Shown here: one piece after another, positions 48,039 to 58,266 of the stretch | Position numbering within the stretch: the stretch's first letter is position 1 | Layout of the letters: every line of letters starts with the position of its first letter | DNA from: Bacteroidales bacterium | Lineage (GTDB): Bacteria > Bacteroidota > Bacteroidia > Bacteroidales > UBA932 | Reading direction: 5' to 3' | NCBI GenBank assembly: GCA_024401865.1 | Contig: JAKSKI010000002.1 | Coordinates: forward strand, 1-64,000 | DNA: 64,000 bases | Position numbers and translations under genes: made by a program | The notes under the pieces: model-generated | What the model was told of the DNA's origin: nothing | Seen by the model: only the letters and a program-made list of their open reading frames with translations | Databases searched by the model: none

Positions 48039-48657
48039 CAGGTACGAGGGCATTCTCGAATACTTCCGCAACAATGTCCCCGATGCCAGTTCGGAACTGG
48101 TCTTCAGCAACGCATACGAACTCATCGTGGCCGTGATTCTTTCGGCACAATGCACAGACAGGAGGGTCAATATGGTCACACCGGCCCTGTTTGACAGATA
48201 TCCTACTGTCAAGGATCTGGCCAAGGCAGCGCCCGAAGACATACTTCCTATCATCAGGAGTATTTCCTACCCAAACAGCAAGGCGGCACATCTGGCCGGA
48301 ATGGCTTCCGGAGTGGTGGATCGGTTCGACGGAGAAGTACCCTCGGACATTGATGCGCTGATGACCCTGCCGGGCGTGGGCCGCAAGACCGCCAACGTCG
48401 TTGCCAGCATTATTTATGACAAGCCCGTCATAGCCGTCGACACCCACGTATTCAGGGTAGCCCACCGTCTGGGACTCTCGCGCGGCAAAACCCCCAGGGC
48501 CGTGGAGCTGGATCTCGAGAAGCACATTCCGGAGGACATACGCCCCATCGCCCACCACTGGCTTATACTTCACGGGCGATATATATGCAGGGCGCAGAAA
48601 CCGTCCTGCGCCCTGTGTCCCATATCCGCTTTCTGTAAGGAATTCAGCGGGAAGTGA
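48025..48657 (+). CDS. nth: Endonuclease III
   Basis: 210 residues from ATG 48025. The longer frame to 47965 adds only residues read from ftsE sequence. Helix-hairpin-helix LPGVGRKTANVV with the catalytic lysine, catalytic aspartate in AVDTHVFRV, and the 4Fe-4S loop C-x6-C-x2-C-x5-C at the end (CRAQKPSCALCPISAFC). A bifunctional glycosylase/AP lyase for oxidised pyrimidines. Its stop abuts the stop of the convergent phosphohexomutase gene. Confidence 0.95.
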   Translation: MRLSDRYEGILEYFRNNVPDASSELVFSNAYELIVAVILSAQCTDRRVNMVTPALFDRYPTVKDLAKAAPEDILPIIRSISYPNSKAAHLAGMASGVVDRFDGEVPSDIDALMTLPGVGRKTANVVASIIYDKPVIAVDTHVFRVAHRLGLSRGKTPRAVELDLEKHIPEDIRPIAHHWLILHGRYICRAQKPSCALCPISAFCKEFSGK

Positions 48658-50337
48658 TTATTTGCAAAGCTGAGCCTTGAGCACCTCTATCTTGGCATCG
48701 GCATCGTCGCCGACTGCACTGAAATAGAACTTGATCTTGGGCTCGGTTCCTGACGGACGCACCGACACCACATCTCCGGACTCGCTGAAGAACTGCAGCA
48801 CATTGGACTTGGGCTGACCGGTCTTCTCGGGCTCGAGATAATCTATGACCTTGACCACGGGACTGCCGCACAGGTCGCGGGGAGGATCGTTGCGCAGAGA
48901 CACCATCATCGCCTCTATCTCCTTGGCTCCGGATATTCCCTTGCGGACAACGCTCACGAGACCTTCCTTGCGGTACCCGTACTCCTTGTATATCCTCTGC
49001 ATCAGCTGATAGAGGGTAAGGCCCTGATCAGCAGCCCAGGCAGCACATTCGGCGATGGTCATACAGCTCACCTGCGCATCCTTGTCGCGCACGAACTGCC
49101 CCACGTTGAAGCCGTAGCTCTCCTCGCCTCCGCAGATGAACTCTCCGTCGGGTTCGTGGCTCTTGACCACGGACGCAATGTACTTGAATCCAGTAAGCAC
49201 ATTGTACACAGGCACTCCGAAGGATTTGCAGATGTCCGCCATCAGTTCGGAAGTGACTATGGTCTTGATCACATACCTGCCCTCCCCGAGCGTGCCGAGC
49301 TCCTTGCGCCTGGTGAGGATGTAATATGTCATCAGGCAGGCCGTCTGGTTGCCGTTGAAAAGCACCATCTTACCGTCGTTGTCCCTTACCGCAATGCCCA
49401 TACGGTCGGCATCGGGGTCGGTGGCCAGCACGAGGTCGGCTCCTGTCTCCTCCGCCTTGGCAAGAGCCATCTCGAGAGCCGAGTGCTCCTCCGGATTGGG
49501 AGAATACACCGTCGGGAAATTACCGTCGGAGATATCCTGCTCGGGCACGTGTATGACGTTACGGAAGCCTTTGCGCGCGAGTATTTCGGGGACAAGGCGC
49601 ACTCCGCAGCCGTGAAGCGGCGTGTACACTATCTTGAGGTCAGAATGGCGCTTGCAGGCATCCGGGGTGAGAGACAGGCTGATAAGGTCATTGAGGTACA
49701 TCTCATCGACTTCCTTGCCCATAAGCTCCACTTCACCGCACTTCTCCTCCGCCTTGAATTTCACCATGGAGGGATCCGTTATCCTGGCGACCTCGGCCAC
49801 TATGTCAACGTCCACGGGAGAAGTCACCTGACCGCCATCCGACCAGCTCACCTTATAGCCGTTGTATTCCTTGGGGTTGTGAGAAGCCGTAATCATCACG
49901 CCGGCCACCGCCTTCTTGAGACGCACGGCGTAGCTCATCTCGGGTGTGGGCCTTATATTGTCGAATATGAATACGTGCAATCCGTTGGCGCTGAGTACGT
50001 CGGCTGTGATGCGGGCGAACTCCTTGCTGTTGTTGCGGGAGTCATAGGAAACGACCACCCTGATGTCATTCACGTCCATTCCCTCGATTGAAGGTGCATT
50101 CTTGAGTATATAGTTGGCAAGACCCTGGGTAGCCATACCGACAGTATACTTGTTCATCCTGTTGGTGCCGACCCCCATAATACCGCGGAGTCCGCCGGTA
50201 CCGAATTCGAGATTTTTGTAAAAAGCGTCCTCGAAACCCGCAGGATCGTTGTTGCGGAGTTCGATTATCTGCATCTTGGTCTTCTGGTCGAAATCACCGT
50301 CCAGCCAGTTCTGAGCCACTTGTCTGTAATCTGCCAT
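48658..50337 (-). CDS. Phosphoglucomutase/phosphomannomutase family enzyme
   Basis: 559 residues, four-domain alpha-D-phosphohexomutase. Start region FGTGGLRGIMGVGTNRMNKYTV, active-site phosphoserine loop MITASHNPKEYNGYK, metal loop DPDADRMGIAV, sugar loop CGGEESYGFN, and phosphate-binding VRPSGTEPKIKFY near the C-terminus. Interconverts hexose 1- and 6-phosphates for nucleotide-sugar synthesis. Whether glucose or mannose is preferred is not clear, and the length and GTGGLRG element resemble PGM2-type enzymes. Own TAAATTTG box, 31 nt from the ATG. Confidence 0.93.
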   Translation of the reverse strand: MADYRQVAQNWLDGDFDQKTKMQIIELRNNDPAGFEDAFYKNLEFGTGGLRGIMGVGTNRMNKYTVGMATQGLANYILKNAPSIEGMDVNDIRVVVSYDSRNNSKEFARITADVLSANGLHVFIFDNIRPTPEMSYAVRLKKAVAGVMITASHNPKEYNGYKVSWSDGGQVTSPVDVDIVAEVARITDPSMVKFKAEEKCGEVELMGKEVDEMYLNDLISLSLTPDACKRHSDLKIVYTPLHGCGVRLVPEILARKGFRNVIHVPEQDISDGNFPTVYSPNPEEHSALEMALAKAEETGADLVLATDPDADRMGIAVRDNDGKMVLFNGNQTACLMTYYILTRRKELGTLGEGRYVIKTIVTSELMADICKSFGVPVYNVLTGFKYIASVVKSHEPDGEFICGGEESYGFNVGQFVRDKDAQVSCMTIAECAAWAADQGLTLYQLMQRIYKEYGYRKEGLVSVVRKGISGAKEIEAMMVSLRNDPPRDLCGSPVVKVIDYLEPEKTGQPKSNVLQFFSESGDVVSVRPSGTEPKIKFYFSAVGDDADAKIEVLKAQLCK

Positions 50338-50368
50338 ATGTTCGTTCCTTTAGATTCTTTCAATACCC

Positions 50369-50396
50369 CAAATTTAGCAATTTTTAATTAATTTTG
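50369..50396. promoter_or_regulatory. Divergent promoters, phosphohexomutase and GH36 gene
   Basis: Minus-strand TAAATTTG at 50369-50376. Plus-strand TAATTTTG at 50389-50396, followed by only GCCT before the GH36 ATG at 50401, predicting a leaderless GH36 mRNA. Confidence 0.55.
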
Positions 50397-50400
50397 GCCT

Positions 50401-52344
50401 ATGAACATCTTCTTTTCGATACTCGCCTCTCTTGCGGGAACGGTGCTGCCCTTCCAGTTCACATACGACGGCAAGGTCTACGAGGGCTTCGAAGGCATCA
50501 TCGACGGTACTGTCAAAGTCAGTACGGAAAGGCGCTCCGACCCCGAATTCGACGAGAGCGAATACACCGTATGGTTTGAAAATATCGGCGACACCCCATC
50601 CGCGGTGCTCGAAGACATCTATGCCCTGAAAACCGTCATCGGGGGAAGCAGGCCGATGTTGAGGGGATGTCTGGGCGACATAGACACGTTCTACGAACAA
50701 TACTGCCACCCTCTGGATTCGGCGGCAGTCCGCTTCGAATCCCTCACCGGCAGGGCCACCCACAAGGTTTTCCCTTATTTTGACCTTGTCCACGGCAACG
50801 GAGGCACAAGACTGGCTCTCGGATGGGCCGGTACCTGGCGCATCAGTTTCACCCCCGTTACCGGAGGCGTCGAAGTGAAGGCCGCGACCAACGTCGGCTT
50901 CCGCAGCGTCCTGATGCCAGGCGAAAAGGTCAGGACAGGGCTGGTAGTTGCGCTTGACTACAAAGGACGCGAAGAGCACGCCGGAGTCAACAAATGGAGA
51001 ACCTGGTATATGAAGGACATTCTTCCCAAGGCCGATTCGACGGGAGCGGACATCAAGCCGTTCTGGACCTTCAATTTCGCCCAGGACACCGGACGGCCCA
51101 ACTGCGACGGCTCCACTTCGGAGACCTACTATACCTGGCAGCGCACTCTGGAGGCGCTGCAGAGCCATAATCTGATTCCGGATTTCAGATGGATTGACGC
51201 AGGATGGTACTGCAACCCTGACGGCAGGACATCCGGAGACAGCTGGTGGATGGTGGGAAGCTGGACGCCGGACGAAGAGAAATGGCCAGGAAACACACTG
51301 CGCAAGTCCAATGACGCGTGCCACAGGCTCGGGATGAAGACCCTGCTGTGGTTCGAACCGGAGAGGGTGACGATGGTGGATGAGCTGGTGCGCAACTTCG
51401 GTTACGACCGCTCCTGGGCGTCCAGGTCCGATATGGGATGGATAACTTCGGATATCGGCAATCCCGACTGTTTCAAGTGGACTCTTGACCGTATCATCGG
51501 AGTAATGGACTCCTGCGGAATCGACCTGTACAGAGAGGACAACAACATAGACCACTGTGAGAAATGGGCATTCCTTGACAGCCGGCTCCAGAGCGCCTGC
51601 GGGCTTCCCAGGACGGGTATGACCGAGAACAGGCTGATACAGGCCCATTATGAACTGTGGGACAGGATACTGGAATACTGCCGCCGCACGGGCAAGTGCA
51701 CATTCCTCGACTCGTGCGCATCCGGAGGCGGGCGCAATGACATCGAGGCAATGAAAAGAGGCTTCCCCATACTCCGTTCGGACTACGATCGCACCACAGT
51801 GGATATGAGGCTGTCACAGAGCAGCGGGTTCTGCAAATGGATACCGTTCCACGGGGCCAGCACCAAGGATGTCGGGGACATGCTCATCAAGATGGTCACA
51901 CCGCCCGACACCTACGTGACCCGCGCTTCGCTGCTCCCGGTGATGAACTATAACGCACCGGTATCCCAGAACCCCTGCTTCGACTTCGAAGGGATGAGCG
52001 GCAGCATTGAATTGTGGAACAGTTGCAAGCACCTCCTGACCAAGGATTTCTACCAGTTGTCCGAATGGCATTCCCCCACGGATACTGAAGGTTGGACCGT
52101 ATTGGCATACAACGACCCCTCGACTGGCGAAAGCATACTTACCGCGTTCAGGCAGGAGCGCTGTATGGAGGACTCATATACGGTGTCCCTCCCGTTCGCG
52201 AAGGCCGGCAGGAGTTATGAGATACGAGATGACGACAGCGGAAGGGTGTGGCAGGTGAGCGGCAAAGCGCTTCAGCGGGGCATAAGACTCTCGCTCGGCC
52301 AGGCGCGGTCATCCCTGCTTTGGAGAATCAACGAACTCAGATAA
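50401..52344 (+). CDS. GH36-type alpha-galactosidase, secreted
   Basis: 647 residues. A hydrophobic N-terminus (MNIFFSILASLAGTVLPF) is a probable signal peptide. The central barrel shows DFRWIDAGWYC, LWFEPERV, the nucleophile region DLYREDNN, and the acid/base region LDSCASGGGRND. These match clan GH-D alpha-galactosidases, although the usual Lys two residues before the nucleophile Asp reads Arg here. It should cut alpha-1,6-galactose from raffinose-type sugars or galactomannan. The exact linkage is uncertain. It ends directly on the ATG of the methyltransferase gene. Confidence 0.85.
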   Translation: MNIFFSILASLAGTVLPFQFTYDGKVYEGFEGIIDGTVKVSTERRSDPEFDESEYTVWFENIGDTPSAVLEDIYALKTVIGGSRPMLRGCLGDIDTFYEQYCHPLDSAAVRFESLTGRATHKVFPYFDLVHGNGGTRLALGWAGTWRISFTPVTGGVEVKAATNVGFRSVLMPGEKVRTGLVVALDYKGREEHAGVNKWRTWYMKDILPKADSTGADIKPFWTFNFAQDTGRPNCDGSTSETYYTWQRTLEALQSHNLIPDFRWIDAGWYCNPDGRTSGDSWWMVGSWTPDEEKWPGNTLRKSNDACHRLGMKTLLWFEPERVTMVDELVRNFGYDRSWASRSDMGWITSDIGNPDCFKWTLDRIIGVMDSCGIDLYREDNNIDHCEKWAFLDSRLQSACGLPRTGMTENRLIQAHYELWDRILEYCRRTGKCTFLDSCASGGGRNDIEAMKRGFPILRSDYDRTTVDMRLSQSSGFCKWIPFHGASTKDVGDMLIKMVTPPDTYVTRASLLPVMNYNAPVSQNPCFDFEGMSGSIELWNSCKHLLTKDFYQLSEWHSPTDTEGWTVLAYNDPSTGESILTAFRQERCMEDSYTVSLPFAKAGRSYEIRDDDSGRVWQVSGKALQRGIRLSLGQARSSLLWRINELR

Positions 52345-53544
52345 ATGGCAAGAAGCAGTTTTGCGGACATACTCCAGAGCCTGTCCGATGACAGGGCTTC
52401 CAAAGTGGCATCCAAGCTGCCATCCCTCAAAGGCATCGGAGTGCCCACATCACTCTCTCTGGAGCAGTGCTCATCCGAAGCGGCGGCACTTTACAAGTCG
52501 GAGGTTGCGGCATCGATGTGCACGGGCTCTTGCGGTGACGCATCCGGATACGCAATCGCAGACCTCACGGGCGGTCTTGGCGTAGACTGCTGGGCGTTCG
52601 GCAAGCGTTTCGGGCGCGTGCTGTACAATGACAGGGATACCGCTCTGGCAGACAATGCAAGGATCAATTTCGACAGGCTGGGCGTGGAGGGCGTGACTGT
52701 GCGGAACTTCGAAGTGTCTGCCCTGAACTGCCAGTGGTCCGAATCCCTCAGGCAATTCAGACCCGACATTGTCTATATAGATCCCGCACGCCGGGGCGCT
52801 GACGGCAAAAAGGTCTTCCTTCCCGAAGACTGCAGCCCCAATGTCCTTGAGCTTGTACCTATCCTCTCAGGCATTGCCCCAAGACTTCTTCTAAAGCTTT
52901 CACCGATGGCGGACATTTCGCTTATTATCAAAAGATTAACCCAAGCGTATATAAGTTCGACATCCAAACGATGCCTCAAAGAAATCCAAGTTGTGGGCCT
53001 CCAGGGCGAATGCAAGGAACTGCTCTGCCTGATTGACGGCGCTTATGACGGAGATTGCCGGATCGCCGCAGTAGAACTCCACAAAGACGGTAGCCATTCG
53101 TACCTGCCGAAACCGTCATCCTCACACCCGGACGTCACCTATAACCAAGGCATATCATCATCCGCAGCCGTTCCCGGAGCTATTCTGGCCGTGCCGACGG
53201 CTGTTCTCCTGAAAGCCGGATTCCACGATGCAGTCTGCCTGGAAGCCGGATTCGTCAAGGCTGACACCTTCACACACCTGTACCTGGGCTCAGCCGACAA
53301 TGTGGCAAGACTTGGGTGCAAAGGATTTCTGAAATGTTACGATATCATTGAAGTGGTACCACTCAACAACAAGAATATCAACGACTTCGGCAAAAGATAC
53401 AATTCAGCGGAAGTAAGTGCCAAGAACATCCGGATGAGCAGCGACCAACTCCGTGCGAGGCTCGGTATCAGGAAGCCGTCGGGAGACATTCACATATTCG
53501 GATATTCCACCCCCGAGGGCAATTTCCTGGCAGCCTGCAGATAG
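52345..53544 (+). CDS. SAM-dependent methyltransferase with THUMP-like C-terminal domain
   Basis: 399 residues. SAM-binding motif IADLTGGLGVDCWAFGKRF with acidic end of strand 2 in YNDRD, then the motif VYIDPARR, and a C-terminal region of the THUMP-like type (VPLNNKNINDFGKRYNSAEVSAKNI, RLGIRKPSGDIHIFGY). These point to RNA or protein methylation, but the substrate is unknown. It starts immediately after the GH36 stop, with no gap. Cytosolic. Convergent with the DPP-IV gene, 2 bp away. Confidence 0.8.
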   Translation: MARSSFADILQSLSDDRASKVASKLPSLKGIGVPTSLSLEQCSSEAAALYKSEVAASMCTGSCGDASGYAIADLTGGLGVDCWAFGKRFGRVLYNDRDTALADNARINFDRLGVEGVTVRNFEVSALNCQWSESLRQFRPDIVYIDPARRGADGKKVFLPEDCSPNVLELVPILSGIAPRLLLKLSPMADISLIIKRLTQAYISSTSKRCLKEIQVVGLQGECKELLCLIDGAYDGDCRIAAVELHKDGSHSYLPKPSSSHPDVTYNQGISSSAAVPGAILAVPTAVLLKAGFHDAVCLEAGFVKADTFTHLYLGSADNVARLGCKGFLKCYDIIEVVPLNNKNINDFGKRYNSAEVSAKNIRMSSDQLRARLGIRKPSGDIHIFGYSTPEGNFLAACR

Positions 53545-53546
53545 TT

Positions 53547-55379
53547 TCAATCCAGCAGGTGCTCCGTCCAGAACGCAGCCGCATCCTTGAGATCGTGCTC
53601 GTGCTGGGCTCCTTTATAGCCGTGCATCCCGTCCGGATAAATCATCAGGTCAAACAGCAATCCCTTGCGTTGCAAAGCATCAATCAAACGCAGTGTGTTC
53701 TGGAAATGGACGTTGTCGTCTCCAGTACCGTGAGTGAGTTTGAGCGAACCGGGTTTGTACTCCGGCGAAACCCCCTTCTCCAGATGTTGCAGTACGGAAG
53801 CCTCCGAATATCCCCCGGGATTTGCTTCCGGAGTGTCCATAAAACGCTCCGTATAGACCGAATCATACAGAGTCCAGTCATACACTCCGCCTCCCGCGAT
53901 GCCGCAACTGAAGTATTGGGGATACCGCAGCACAAGCATCGCGACCGTTGTGCCGCCGAACGAAAAGCCGTCCACGGCAATGCGGGAGGCGTCCACATAA
54001 GGCTGCGCCTGCATATACCTGGCCCAGGCGATATAGTCCTGAAGCTCCACCACGGTCATTCTTCCGAACGACTGGTCCATTCCTCTCCTTCCGTTCTCTC
54101 CCGACGAGCGGGGATCGACGCACATCCAGATAATCCCGTTCTCCCAGCACCATCGGTTGGAGGCATCACGCGCCCTCCAGTAATCACGCACGTATGCTGT
54201 TCCGGGACCGCCGTAGACCTCCATTATGACAGGATACCTGCGGGCGGGATCAAAGTCCTTGGGATATGTGATAACGCCATAAAGGTCAAATCCATCATTG
54301 CTAATCATAACAGGCTCCGGTACAGGGAAATCCGACACCTTATCTACAGCATCGGTTACAACATCCAGCACCTTTGGCTTATTGGAGACCGCACTGTATC
54401 TCAGCACCCTCAGCGGAGTCCTGCCGTTGGAGACATTTGCGGTGAATGACTTGCCGTCCGGGGAGAATTCCACCTTGTCCACCCACATCCCGGGGTCAGT
54501 CAGAAGCGTTATCCGTCCGGTACTGTCCAACCTGTACACACTGGGATGTAGACGGGAATCACGCCTGGCGCTGAACCAGATACAGCCACGGCGCCTGTCC
54601 AGTTCAAGAAGTGTCACATCCCAGTTCTCTCCGTCCGTCAGCCTGCGCACCCCACCGTCATATGACAGGTAGTATATCTGCTGCCAGCCAGTCTCGAAAT
54701 CCCTGACCATATACAGCCCGTTCGAGTCGAAGAGCATACCGTCAAGCATTTCCACCCAGGTAGGATACTCCTCGTGATATATGGCCTTCAAAGAGCCGTC
54801 AGACGCGTTTACCGCGTACAGGTCGAGCACACTCTGCCTACGGGGCACCCGCTGCACGTACAGCATCGACGAATCATCACTCCAGAACGGAGTGCCGAAG
54901 TATTGTTCGGGATCATTGTCAAACCCGGCCCATACAATGGGACAGCCGGGCTTGGACAGATCAACTATTCCGATGCGTACTACAGGGTTGGCCTCCCCCG
55001 CCTTGGGATACCTCACCAGCGAGAGCGAACCGTCCTGCCCGAAAGGGGAGAATATGGGGAACTCGGCCACTTGCGAATCGTCGAAACGGCAGAAAGCGAG
55101 CTTGCGCGAATCGGGGCTCCACCAGAAAGCCTTGTATTTGGTGCGTCTTCCAAAGATTTCCTCACAGTAAACCCAGGACGAATATCCATTCATTACGACA
55201 TCCGTCCCGTCAAAGGTAAGCCTTGTCTCGACGGAATCTGCCAGACTCCTTACCCAAAGGTCATTTCCACGGGTATAAGCCTCCATTTTACCGTCAGGAC
55301 TCAGTGTAACATTTTTATTAGCGTTGGTTACAAAGATGTTACACAAAATGAATATCAATATGATAGCTATTCTTTTCAT
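53547..55379 (-). CDS. S9B dipeptidyl peptidase IV family serine peptidase, secreted
   Basis: 610 residues, shorter than the usual 720 or so. Signal peptide MKRIAIILIFILCNIFVTNA, a beta-propeller (about 25-345) with the substrate-glutamate loop in SSWVYCEEIFGR, then the alpha/beta-hydrolase: nucleophile GFSFGGTT, acid in HGTGDDNVH and histidine in PDGMHGYKG. It should release N-terminal X-Pro or X-Ala dipeptides in the periplasm. The propeller is somewhat short, so specificity is uncertain. Overlaps the helicase gene by ATGA, as the last gene of the sensor-trkH operon. Confidence 0.88.
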   Translation of the reverse strand: MKRIAIILIFILCNIFVTNANKNVTLSPDGKMEAYTRGNDLWVRSLADSVETRLTFDGTDVVMNGYSSWVYCEEIFGRRTKYKAFWWSPDSRKLAFCRFDDSQVAEFPIFSPFGQDGSLSLVRYPKAGEANPVVRIGIVDLSKPGCPIVWAGFDNDPEQYFGTPFWSDDSSMLYVQRVPRRQSVLDLYAVNASDGSLKAIYHEEYPTWVEMLDGMLFDSNGLYMVRDFETGWQQIYYLSYDGGVRRLTDGENWDVTLLELDRRRGCIWFSARRDSRLHPSVYRLDSTGRITLLTDPGMWVDKVEFSPDGKSFTANVSNGRTPLRVLRYSAVSNKPKVLDVVTDAVDKVSDFPVPEPVMISNDGFDLYGVITYPKDFDPARRYPVIMEVYGGPGTAYVRDYWRARDASNRWCWENGIIWMCVDPRSSGENGRRGMDQSFGRMTVVELQDYIAWARYMQAQPYVDASRIAVDGFSFGGTTVAMLVLRYPQYFSCGIAGGGVYDWTLYDSVYTERFMDTPEANPGGYSEASVLQHLEKGVSPEYKPGSLKLTHGTGDDNVHFQNTLRLIDALQRKGLLFDLMIYPDGMHGYKGAQHEHDLKDAAAFWTEHLLD

Positions 55380-56812
55380 TGTATTTTGTCATTAAACATC
55401 CTATCAGGGAAATTTACAAGATACACCTTTCGTACAGCCCTCGTAAGAGCAGTGTACAGCCATTTCAGGTCATCCACGGACTGCTCTTCCAGCCAGAAGG
55501 GGCAGTCTACGAAAACACAGTCCCACTGCCCGCCCTGGGATTTGTGACAGGTAATTGCCGAAGCGTATTTGAGCTGGAGGGCATTGAAATATTTGTCTTC
55601 ACGTACAGCCTGCCAGATTTTCTTTTTGGTCTTGCGGTCGGCATAATCCGCCGAGACTCCCTGATAAAGGGCATTCTGCTGCTCGTATGTAAGGGATGCG
55701 GATTCGGATTCCAATGCATCAAGACACACCTTGGCTCTGAGCGTAGCGTTGTCATAATCCGGGAATTCAAGTATAGCATCCGCGAAATGCAAGCCATAAC
55801 GGTCTTCGAAATTGCGGATTGAAATCAGTTTGGCCACGTCACCGTTGGCAATGTAGTCCATTCCGTCCACATCCTCACAGAACTGATAGCAGTTCTTGAC
55901 TATCATCAGTTTGTCACCGCGCAGGAGTTTCTCCTCTCTGTACAGCACAGTGGACCGTATGCCAAGATTGTATCTGATAGCTCTCCTGTTGGAACGGCAG
56001 AGCACAGCCACACCGTCCTCTCCGTATTCGGAATATGCGTCACCCAGTTTGTCTATCAATTCTCCTCCTGTAATCCTCTCCACTTCCGCATATGCCTTGA
56101 GGCCAAGATCGCCGAACGCCTCCTCTCCCGATGAAATCATTTCCCTGATATGGGTGGCATTGGACAATATGGCGGACTGCTCCGCCTGACGCACCACAGT
56201 GGAAAGCCGGGCATATCTCACCCCTGAGAAATTGTCCATATATTCGGCAGACAAGGCGGGAGAAGCATCCAGCCCCACCGGTGGCAACTGTGCTGCATCC
56301 CCGACAAGAATTAGGCGACAATCATCCCCGCTACGCACAAAGCTCACGAGATCCTCGAGCAGATTGCCAGTCCCGAACGCGGCCGTACCCTGCTGCTCTG
56401 AGCCGTCAATGCCTATGAGCGACACCTCGTCCACCACGAACAGCGTGCTCCTGGCCCTGTTGGGCATCAGCGAAAACTGGCCGTAGCCGTCCGCCCCGAC
56501 TGATTTCTGGCGATAGATATGCTTGTGGACGGTGCAGGCACTGTGGCCCGATATAGACGAGAACACCTTTGCCGCACGCCCCGTAGGCGCCATCAGCACG
56601 CAAGGGACCTTCATATCGGACAGAGATGCTATTACGGCGGACATTGCGGTGGTCTTGCCCGTACCGGCATACCCGTTCACCACGAGGATGTCAGAGTCGT
56701 CCCCCGTGATAAAAGACGCCACGCTGCGGAAAAGATTGTCCTGGCACGGAACCGGCTCCGCTTCGAAATGTTTCAGAAAGTCCCTGTATAGGAATTCAGC
56801 CCTGTCCATCAC
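55376..56812 (-). CDS. RecD2-like superfamily 1B DNA helicase
   Basis: 478 residues. AAA_30 helicase core: Walker A VVNGYAGTGKTT, motif Ia VLMAPTGRAAKV, Walker B LFVVDEVSLIG, LVGDAAQLPPVG, and the UvrD-type C-terminal motif AITCHKSQGGQW and LYTALTRAVRKVYLV. This is a short RecD2/Dda-like enzyme without the long N-terminal domain of RecD2, probably a 5'-3' helicase in repair or replication restart. Flanked by ATGA overlaps with trkH and the DPP-IV gene. Confidence 0.87.
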   Translation of the reverse strand: MMDRAEFLYRDFLKHFEAEPVPCQDNLFRSVASFITGDDSDILVVNGYAGTGKTTAMSAVIASLSDMKVPCVLMAPTGRAAKVFSSISGHSACTVHKHIYRQKSVGADGYGQFSLMPNRARSTLFVVDEVSLIGIDGSEQQGTAAFGTGNLLEDLVSFVRSGDDCRLILVGDAAQLPPVGLDASPALSAEYMDNFSGVRYARLSTVVRQAEQSAILSNATHIREMISSGEEAFGDLGLKAYAEVERITGGELIDKLGDAYSEYGEDGVAVLCRSNRRAIRYNLGIRSTVLYREEKLLRGDKLMIVKNCYQFCEDVDGMDYIANGDVAKLISIRNFEDRYGLHFADAILEFPDYDNATLRAKVCLDALESESASLTYEQQNALYQGVSADYADRKTKKKIWQAVREDKYFNALQLKYASAITCHKSQGGQWDCVFVDCPFWLEEQSVDDLKWLYTALTRAVRKVYLVNFPDRMFNDKIQ

Positions 56813-58266
56813 TTCCTCCTGCGCCCGTCAAATATCATTGCAACCACAGCGAACAGGGGGTAGATTTCGACACGTCCGAGGAACATATCCGCAGTGAAGA
56901 GCAACTTGGCAGTTGCGTTGAGACTATTGAAATTGCCCATACTGCCGAGTTCTTCTATTGCAGGGCCGACGTTGCCGAGCGAACTGACGGACGCGGCAAA
57001 GGCGCTGTGACCGTTTACACCCACGGCCAGTGCCAGAAGCACGGACACAGCCAGCAGGAAACAGTATACTGCAATATACAATATCTGGGGCTCCACCTCC
57101 TCAAGTTTGAGCACTCTCCTGCCAAGACGTATCTCATTGACGGATGAGGGATGGAGAATACGGCCGATATGACGTCCCAGCGACTTGAAGAGCACCAGAA
57201 CCCTGTCCGCCTTGATTCCTCCCGTTGTCGAGCCGGCACATCCGCACATCACTGCCATAAACATCAGAAGCACATTGCTGAGCAGAGGCCACCCCGAGTT
57301 GTCGGCTATGGCGAATCCTGTCGTCGAAGCTATGCTTACCGTCTGGAAAGCTCCATCCCACAAGGCACGGCCCAAGGACGTCTCGACTCCCGACAGTTTG
57401 AGGGATAATCCGGACACCAGAGCCACGGCAACAAGACAGAGTGTATAGAATTTGAGGATAGGGTTGCCAAGAGGCTTCAGCGAGCGGTTGACGAAGCAGA
57501 GAAACACCAATCCGAAATGGATTGAGGCAAGGTACATAAAGACCATTGTGATGCCTTCAATCAGGCGCGAGTCAAATGCGGCGATGGACAGGTTCCTTGT
57601 GCTGAATCCTCCTGTCGCACATACGCTCATAGCGTGGCATACGGCATCCAGGAACGGCATTCCTGCCAGCAAATACGAGATAAACGCCGCGGCACCTATG
57701 CCGAGATATACATATGCGAATATATATACGGTCTTGTTAGTCCTGCTTGAATATCCACTTTTGGAGAGGCTGCTCAACTCCATATTGGTCAGCTTCATAC
57801 GCATCGGACTTGAACCCGGGATAAGCAGCAGGAGGAATACCACGACGCCCAAACCGCCGATAAAATGGGTGGATGCCCGCCAGAAGAGAAGGCTGTCAGG
57901 CAGAGCTTCGACATTCTCAAGTATCGTGGCTCCTGTTGTCGTGAATCCGGACACACTTTCGAACCAGGCATTCGACAGGGTGAAAGGTCCGCCCCAAAGA
58001 GCATACGGCAACATCCCGAATATGAAGGACAGCAACCACGACAAGGTTATTATCAGATATCCCTCCTTGAGCGTGATTTCTGACGTTTTACGCACAAATA
58101 TAAAGGGAAAGATGCCGACAATGAAAGTGATGGTAAAACTGATTATCAATGCAGCGCAGGCGCTGTCATTGCCCTCTGCAAACGACACGAGCACGGACAG
58201 AAGCATAAACAGCGCACTTACAAGAAGCGCGTATCCTACATTCCTGCTGACAGTTCTCAGATTCAT
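56809..58266 (-). CDS. trkH: TrkH-family potassium uptake protein
   Basis: 485 residues, about ten membrane helices. The four selectivity-filter loops of the Trk/Ktr/HKT family are visible in order: TTTGATILE, CATGGFSTRN, STTGFAIAD and CAGSTTGGIKA. An inner-membrane K+ translocation subunit that normally works with a TrkA ring, which is not encoded next door. It overlaps the preceding sensor gene by ATGA, which suggests that the two work together. Confidence 0.92.
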   Translation of the reverse strand: MNLRTVSRNVGYALLVSALFMLLSVLVSFAEGNDSACAALIISFTITFIVGIFPFIFVRKTSEITLKEGYLIITLSWLLSFIFGMLPYALWGGPFTLSNAWFESVSGFTTTGATILENVEALPDSLLFWRASTHFIGGLGVVVFLLLLIPGSSPMRMKLTNMELSSLSKSGYSSRTNKTVYIFAYVYLGIGAAAFISYLLAGMPFLDAVCHAMSVCATGGFSTRNLSIAAFDSRLIEGITMVFMYLASIHFGLVFLCFVNRSLKPLGNPILKFYTLCLVAVALVSGLSLKLSGVETSLGRALWDGAFQTVSIASTTGFAIADNSGWPLLSNVLLMFMAVMCGCAGSTTGGIKADRVLVLFKSLGRHIGRILHPSSVNEIRLGRRVLKLEEVEPQILYIAVYCFLLAVSVLLALAVGVNGHSAFAASVSSLGNVGPAIEELGSMGNFNSLNATAKLLFTADMFLGRVEIYPLFAVVAMIFDGRRRK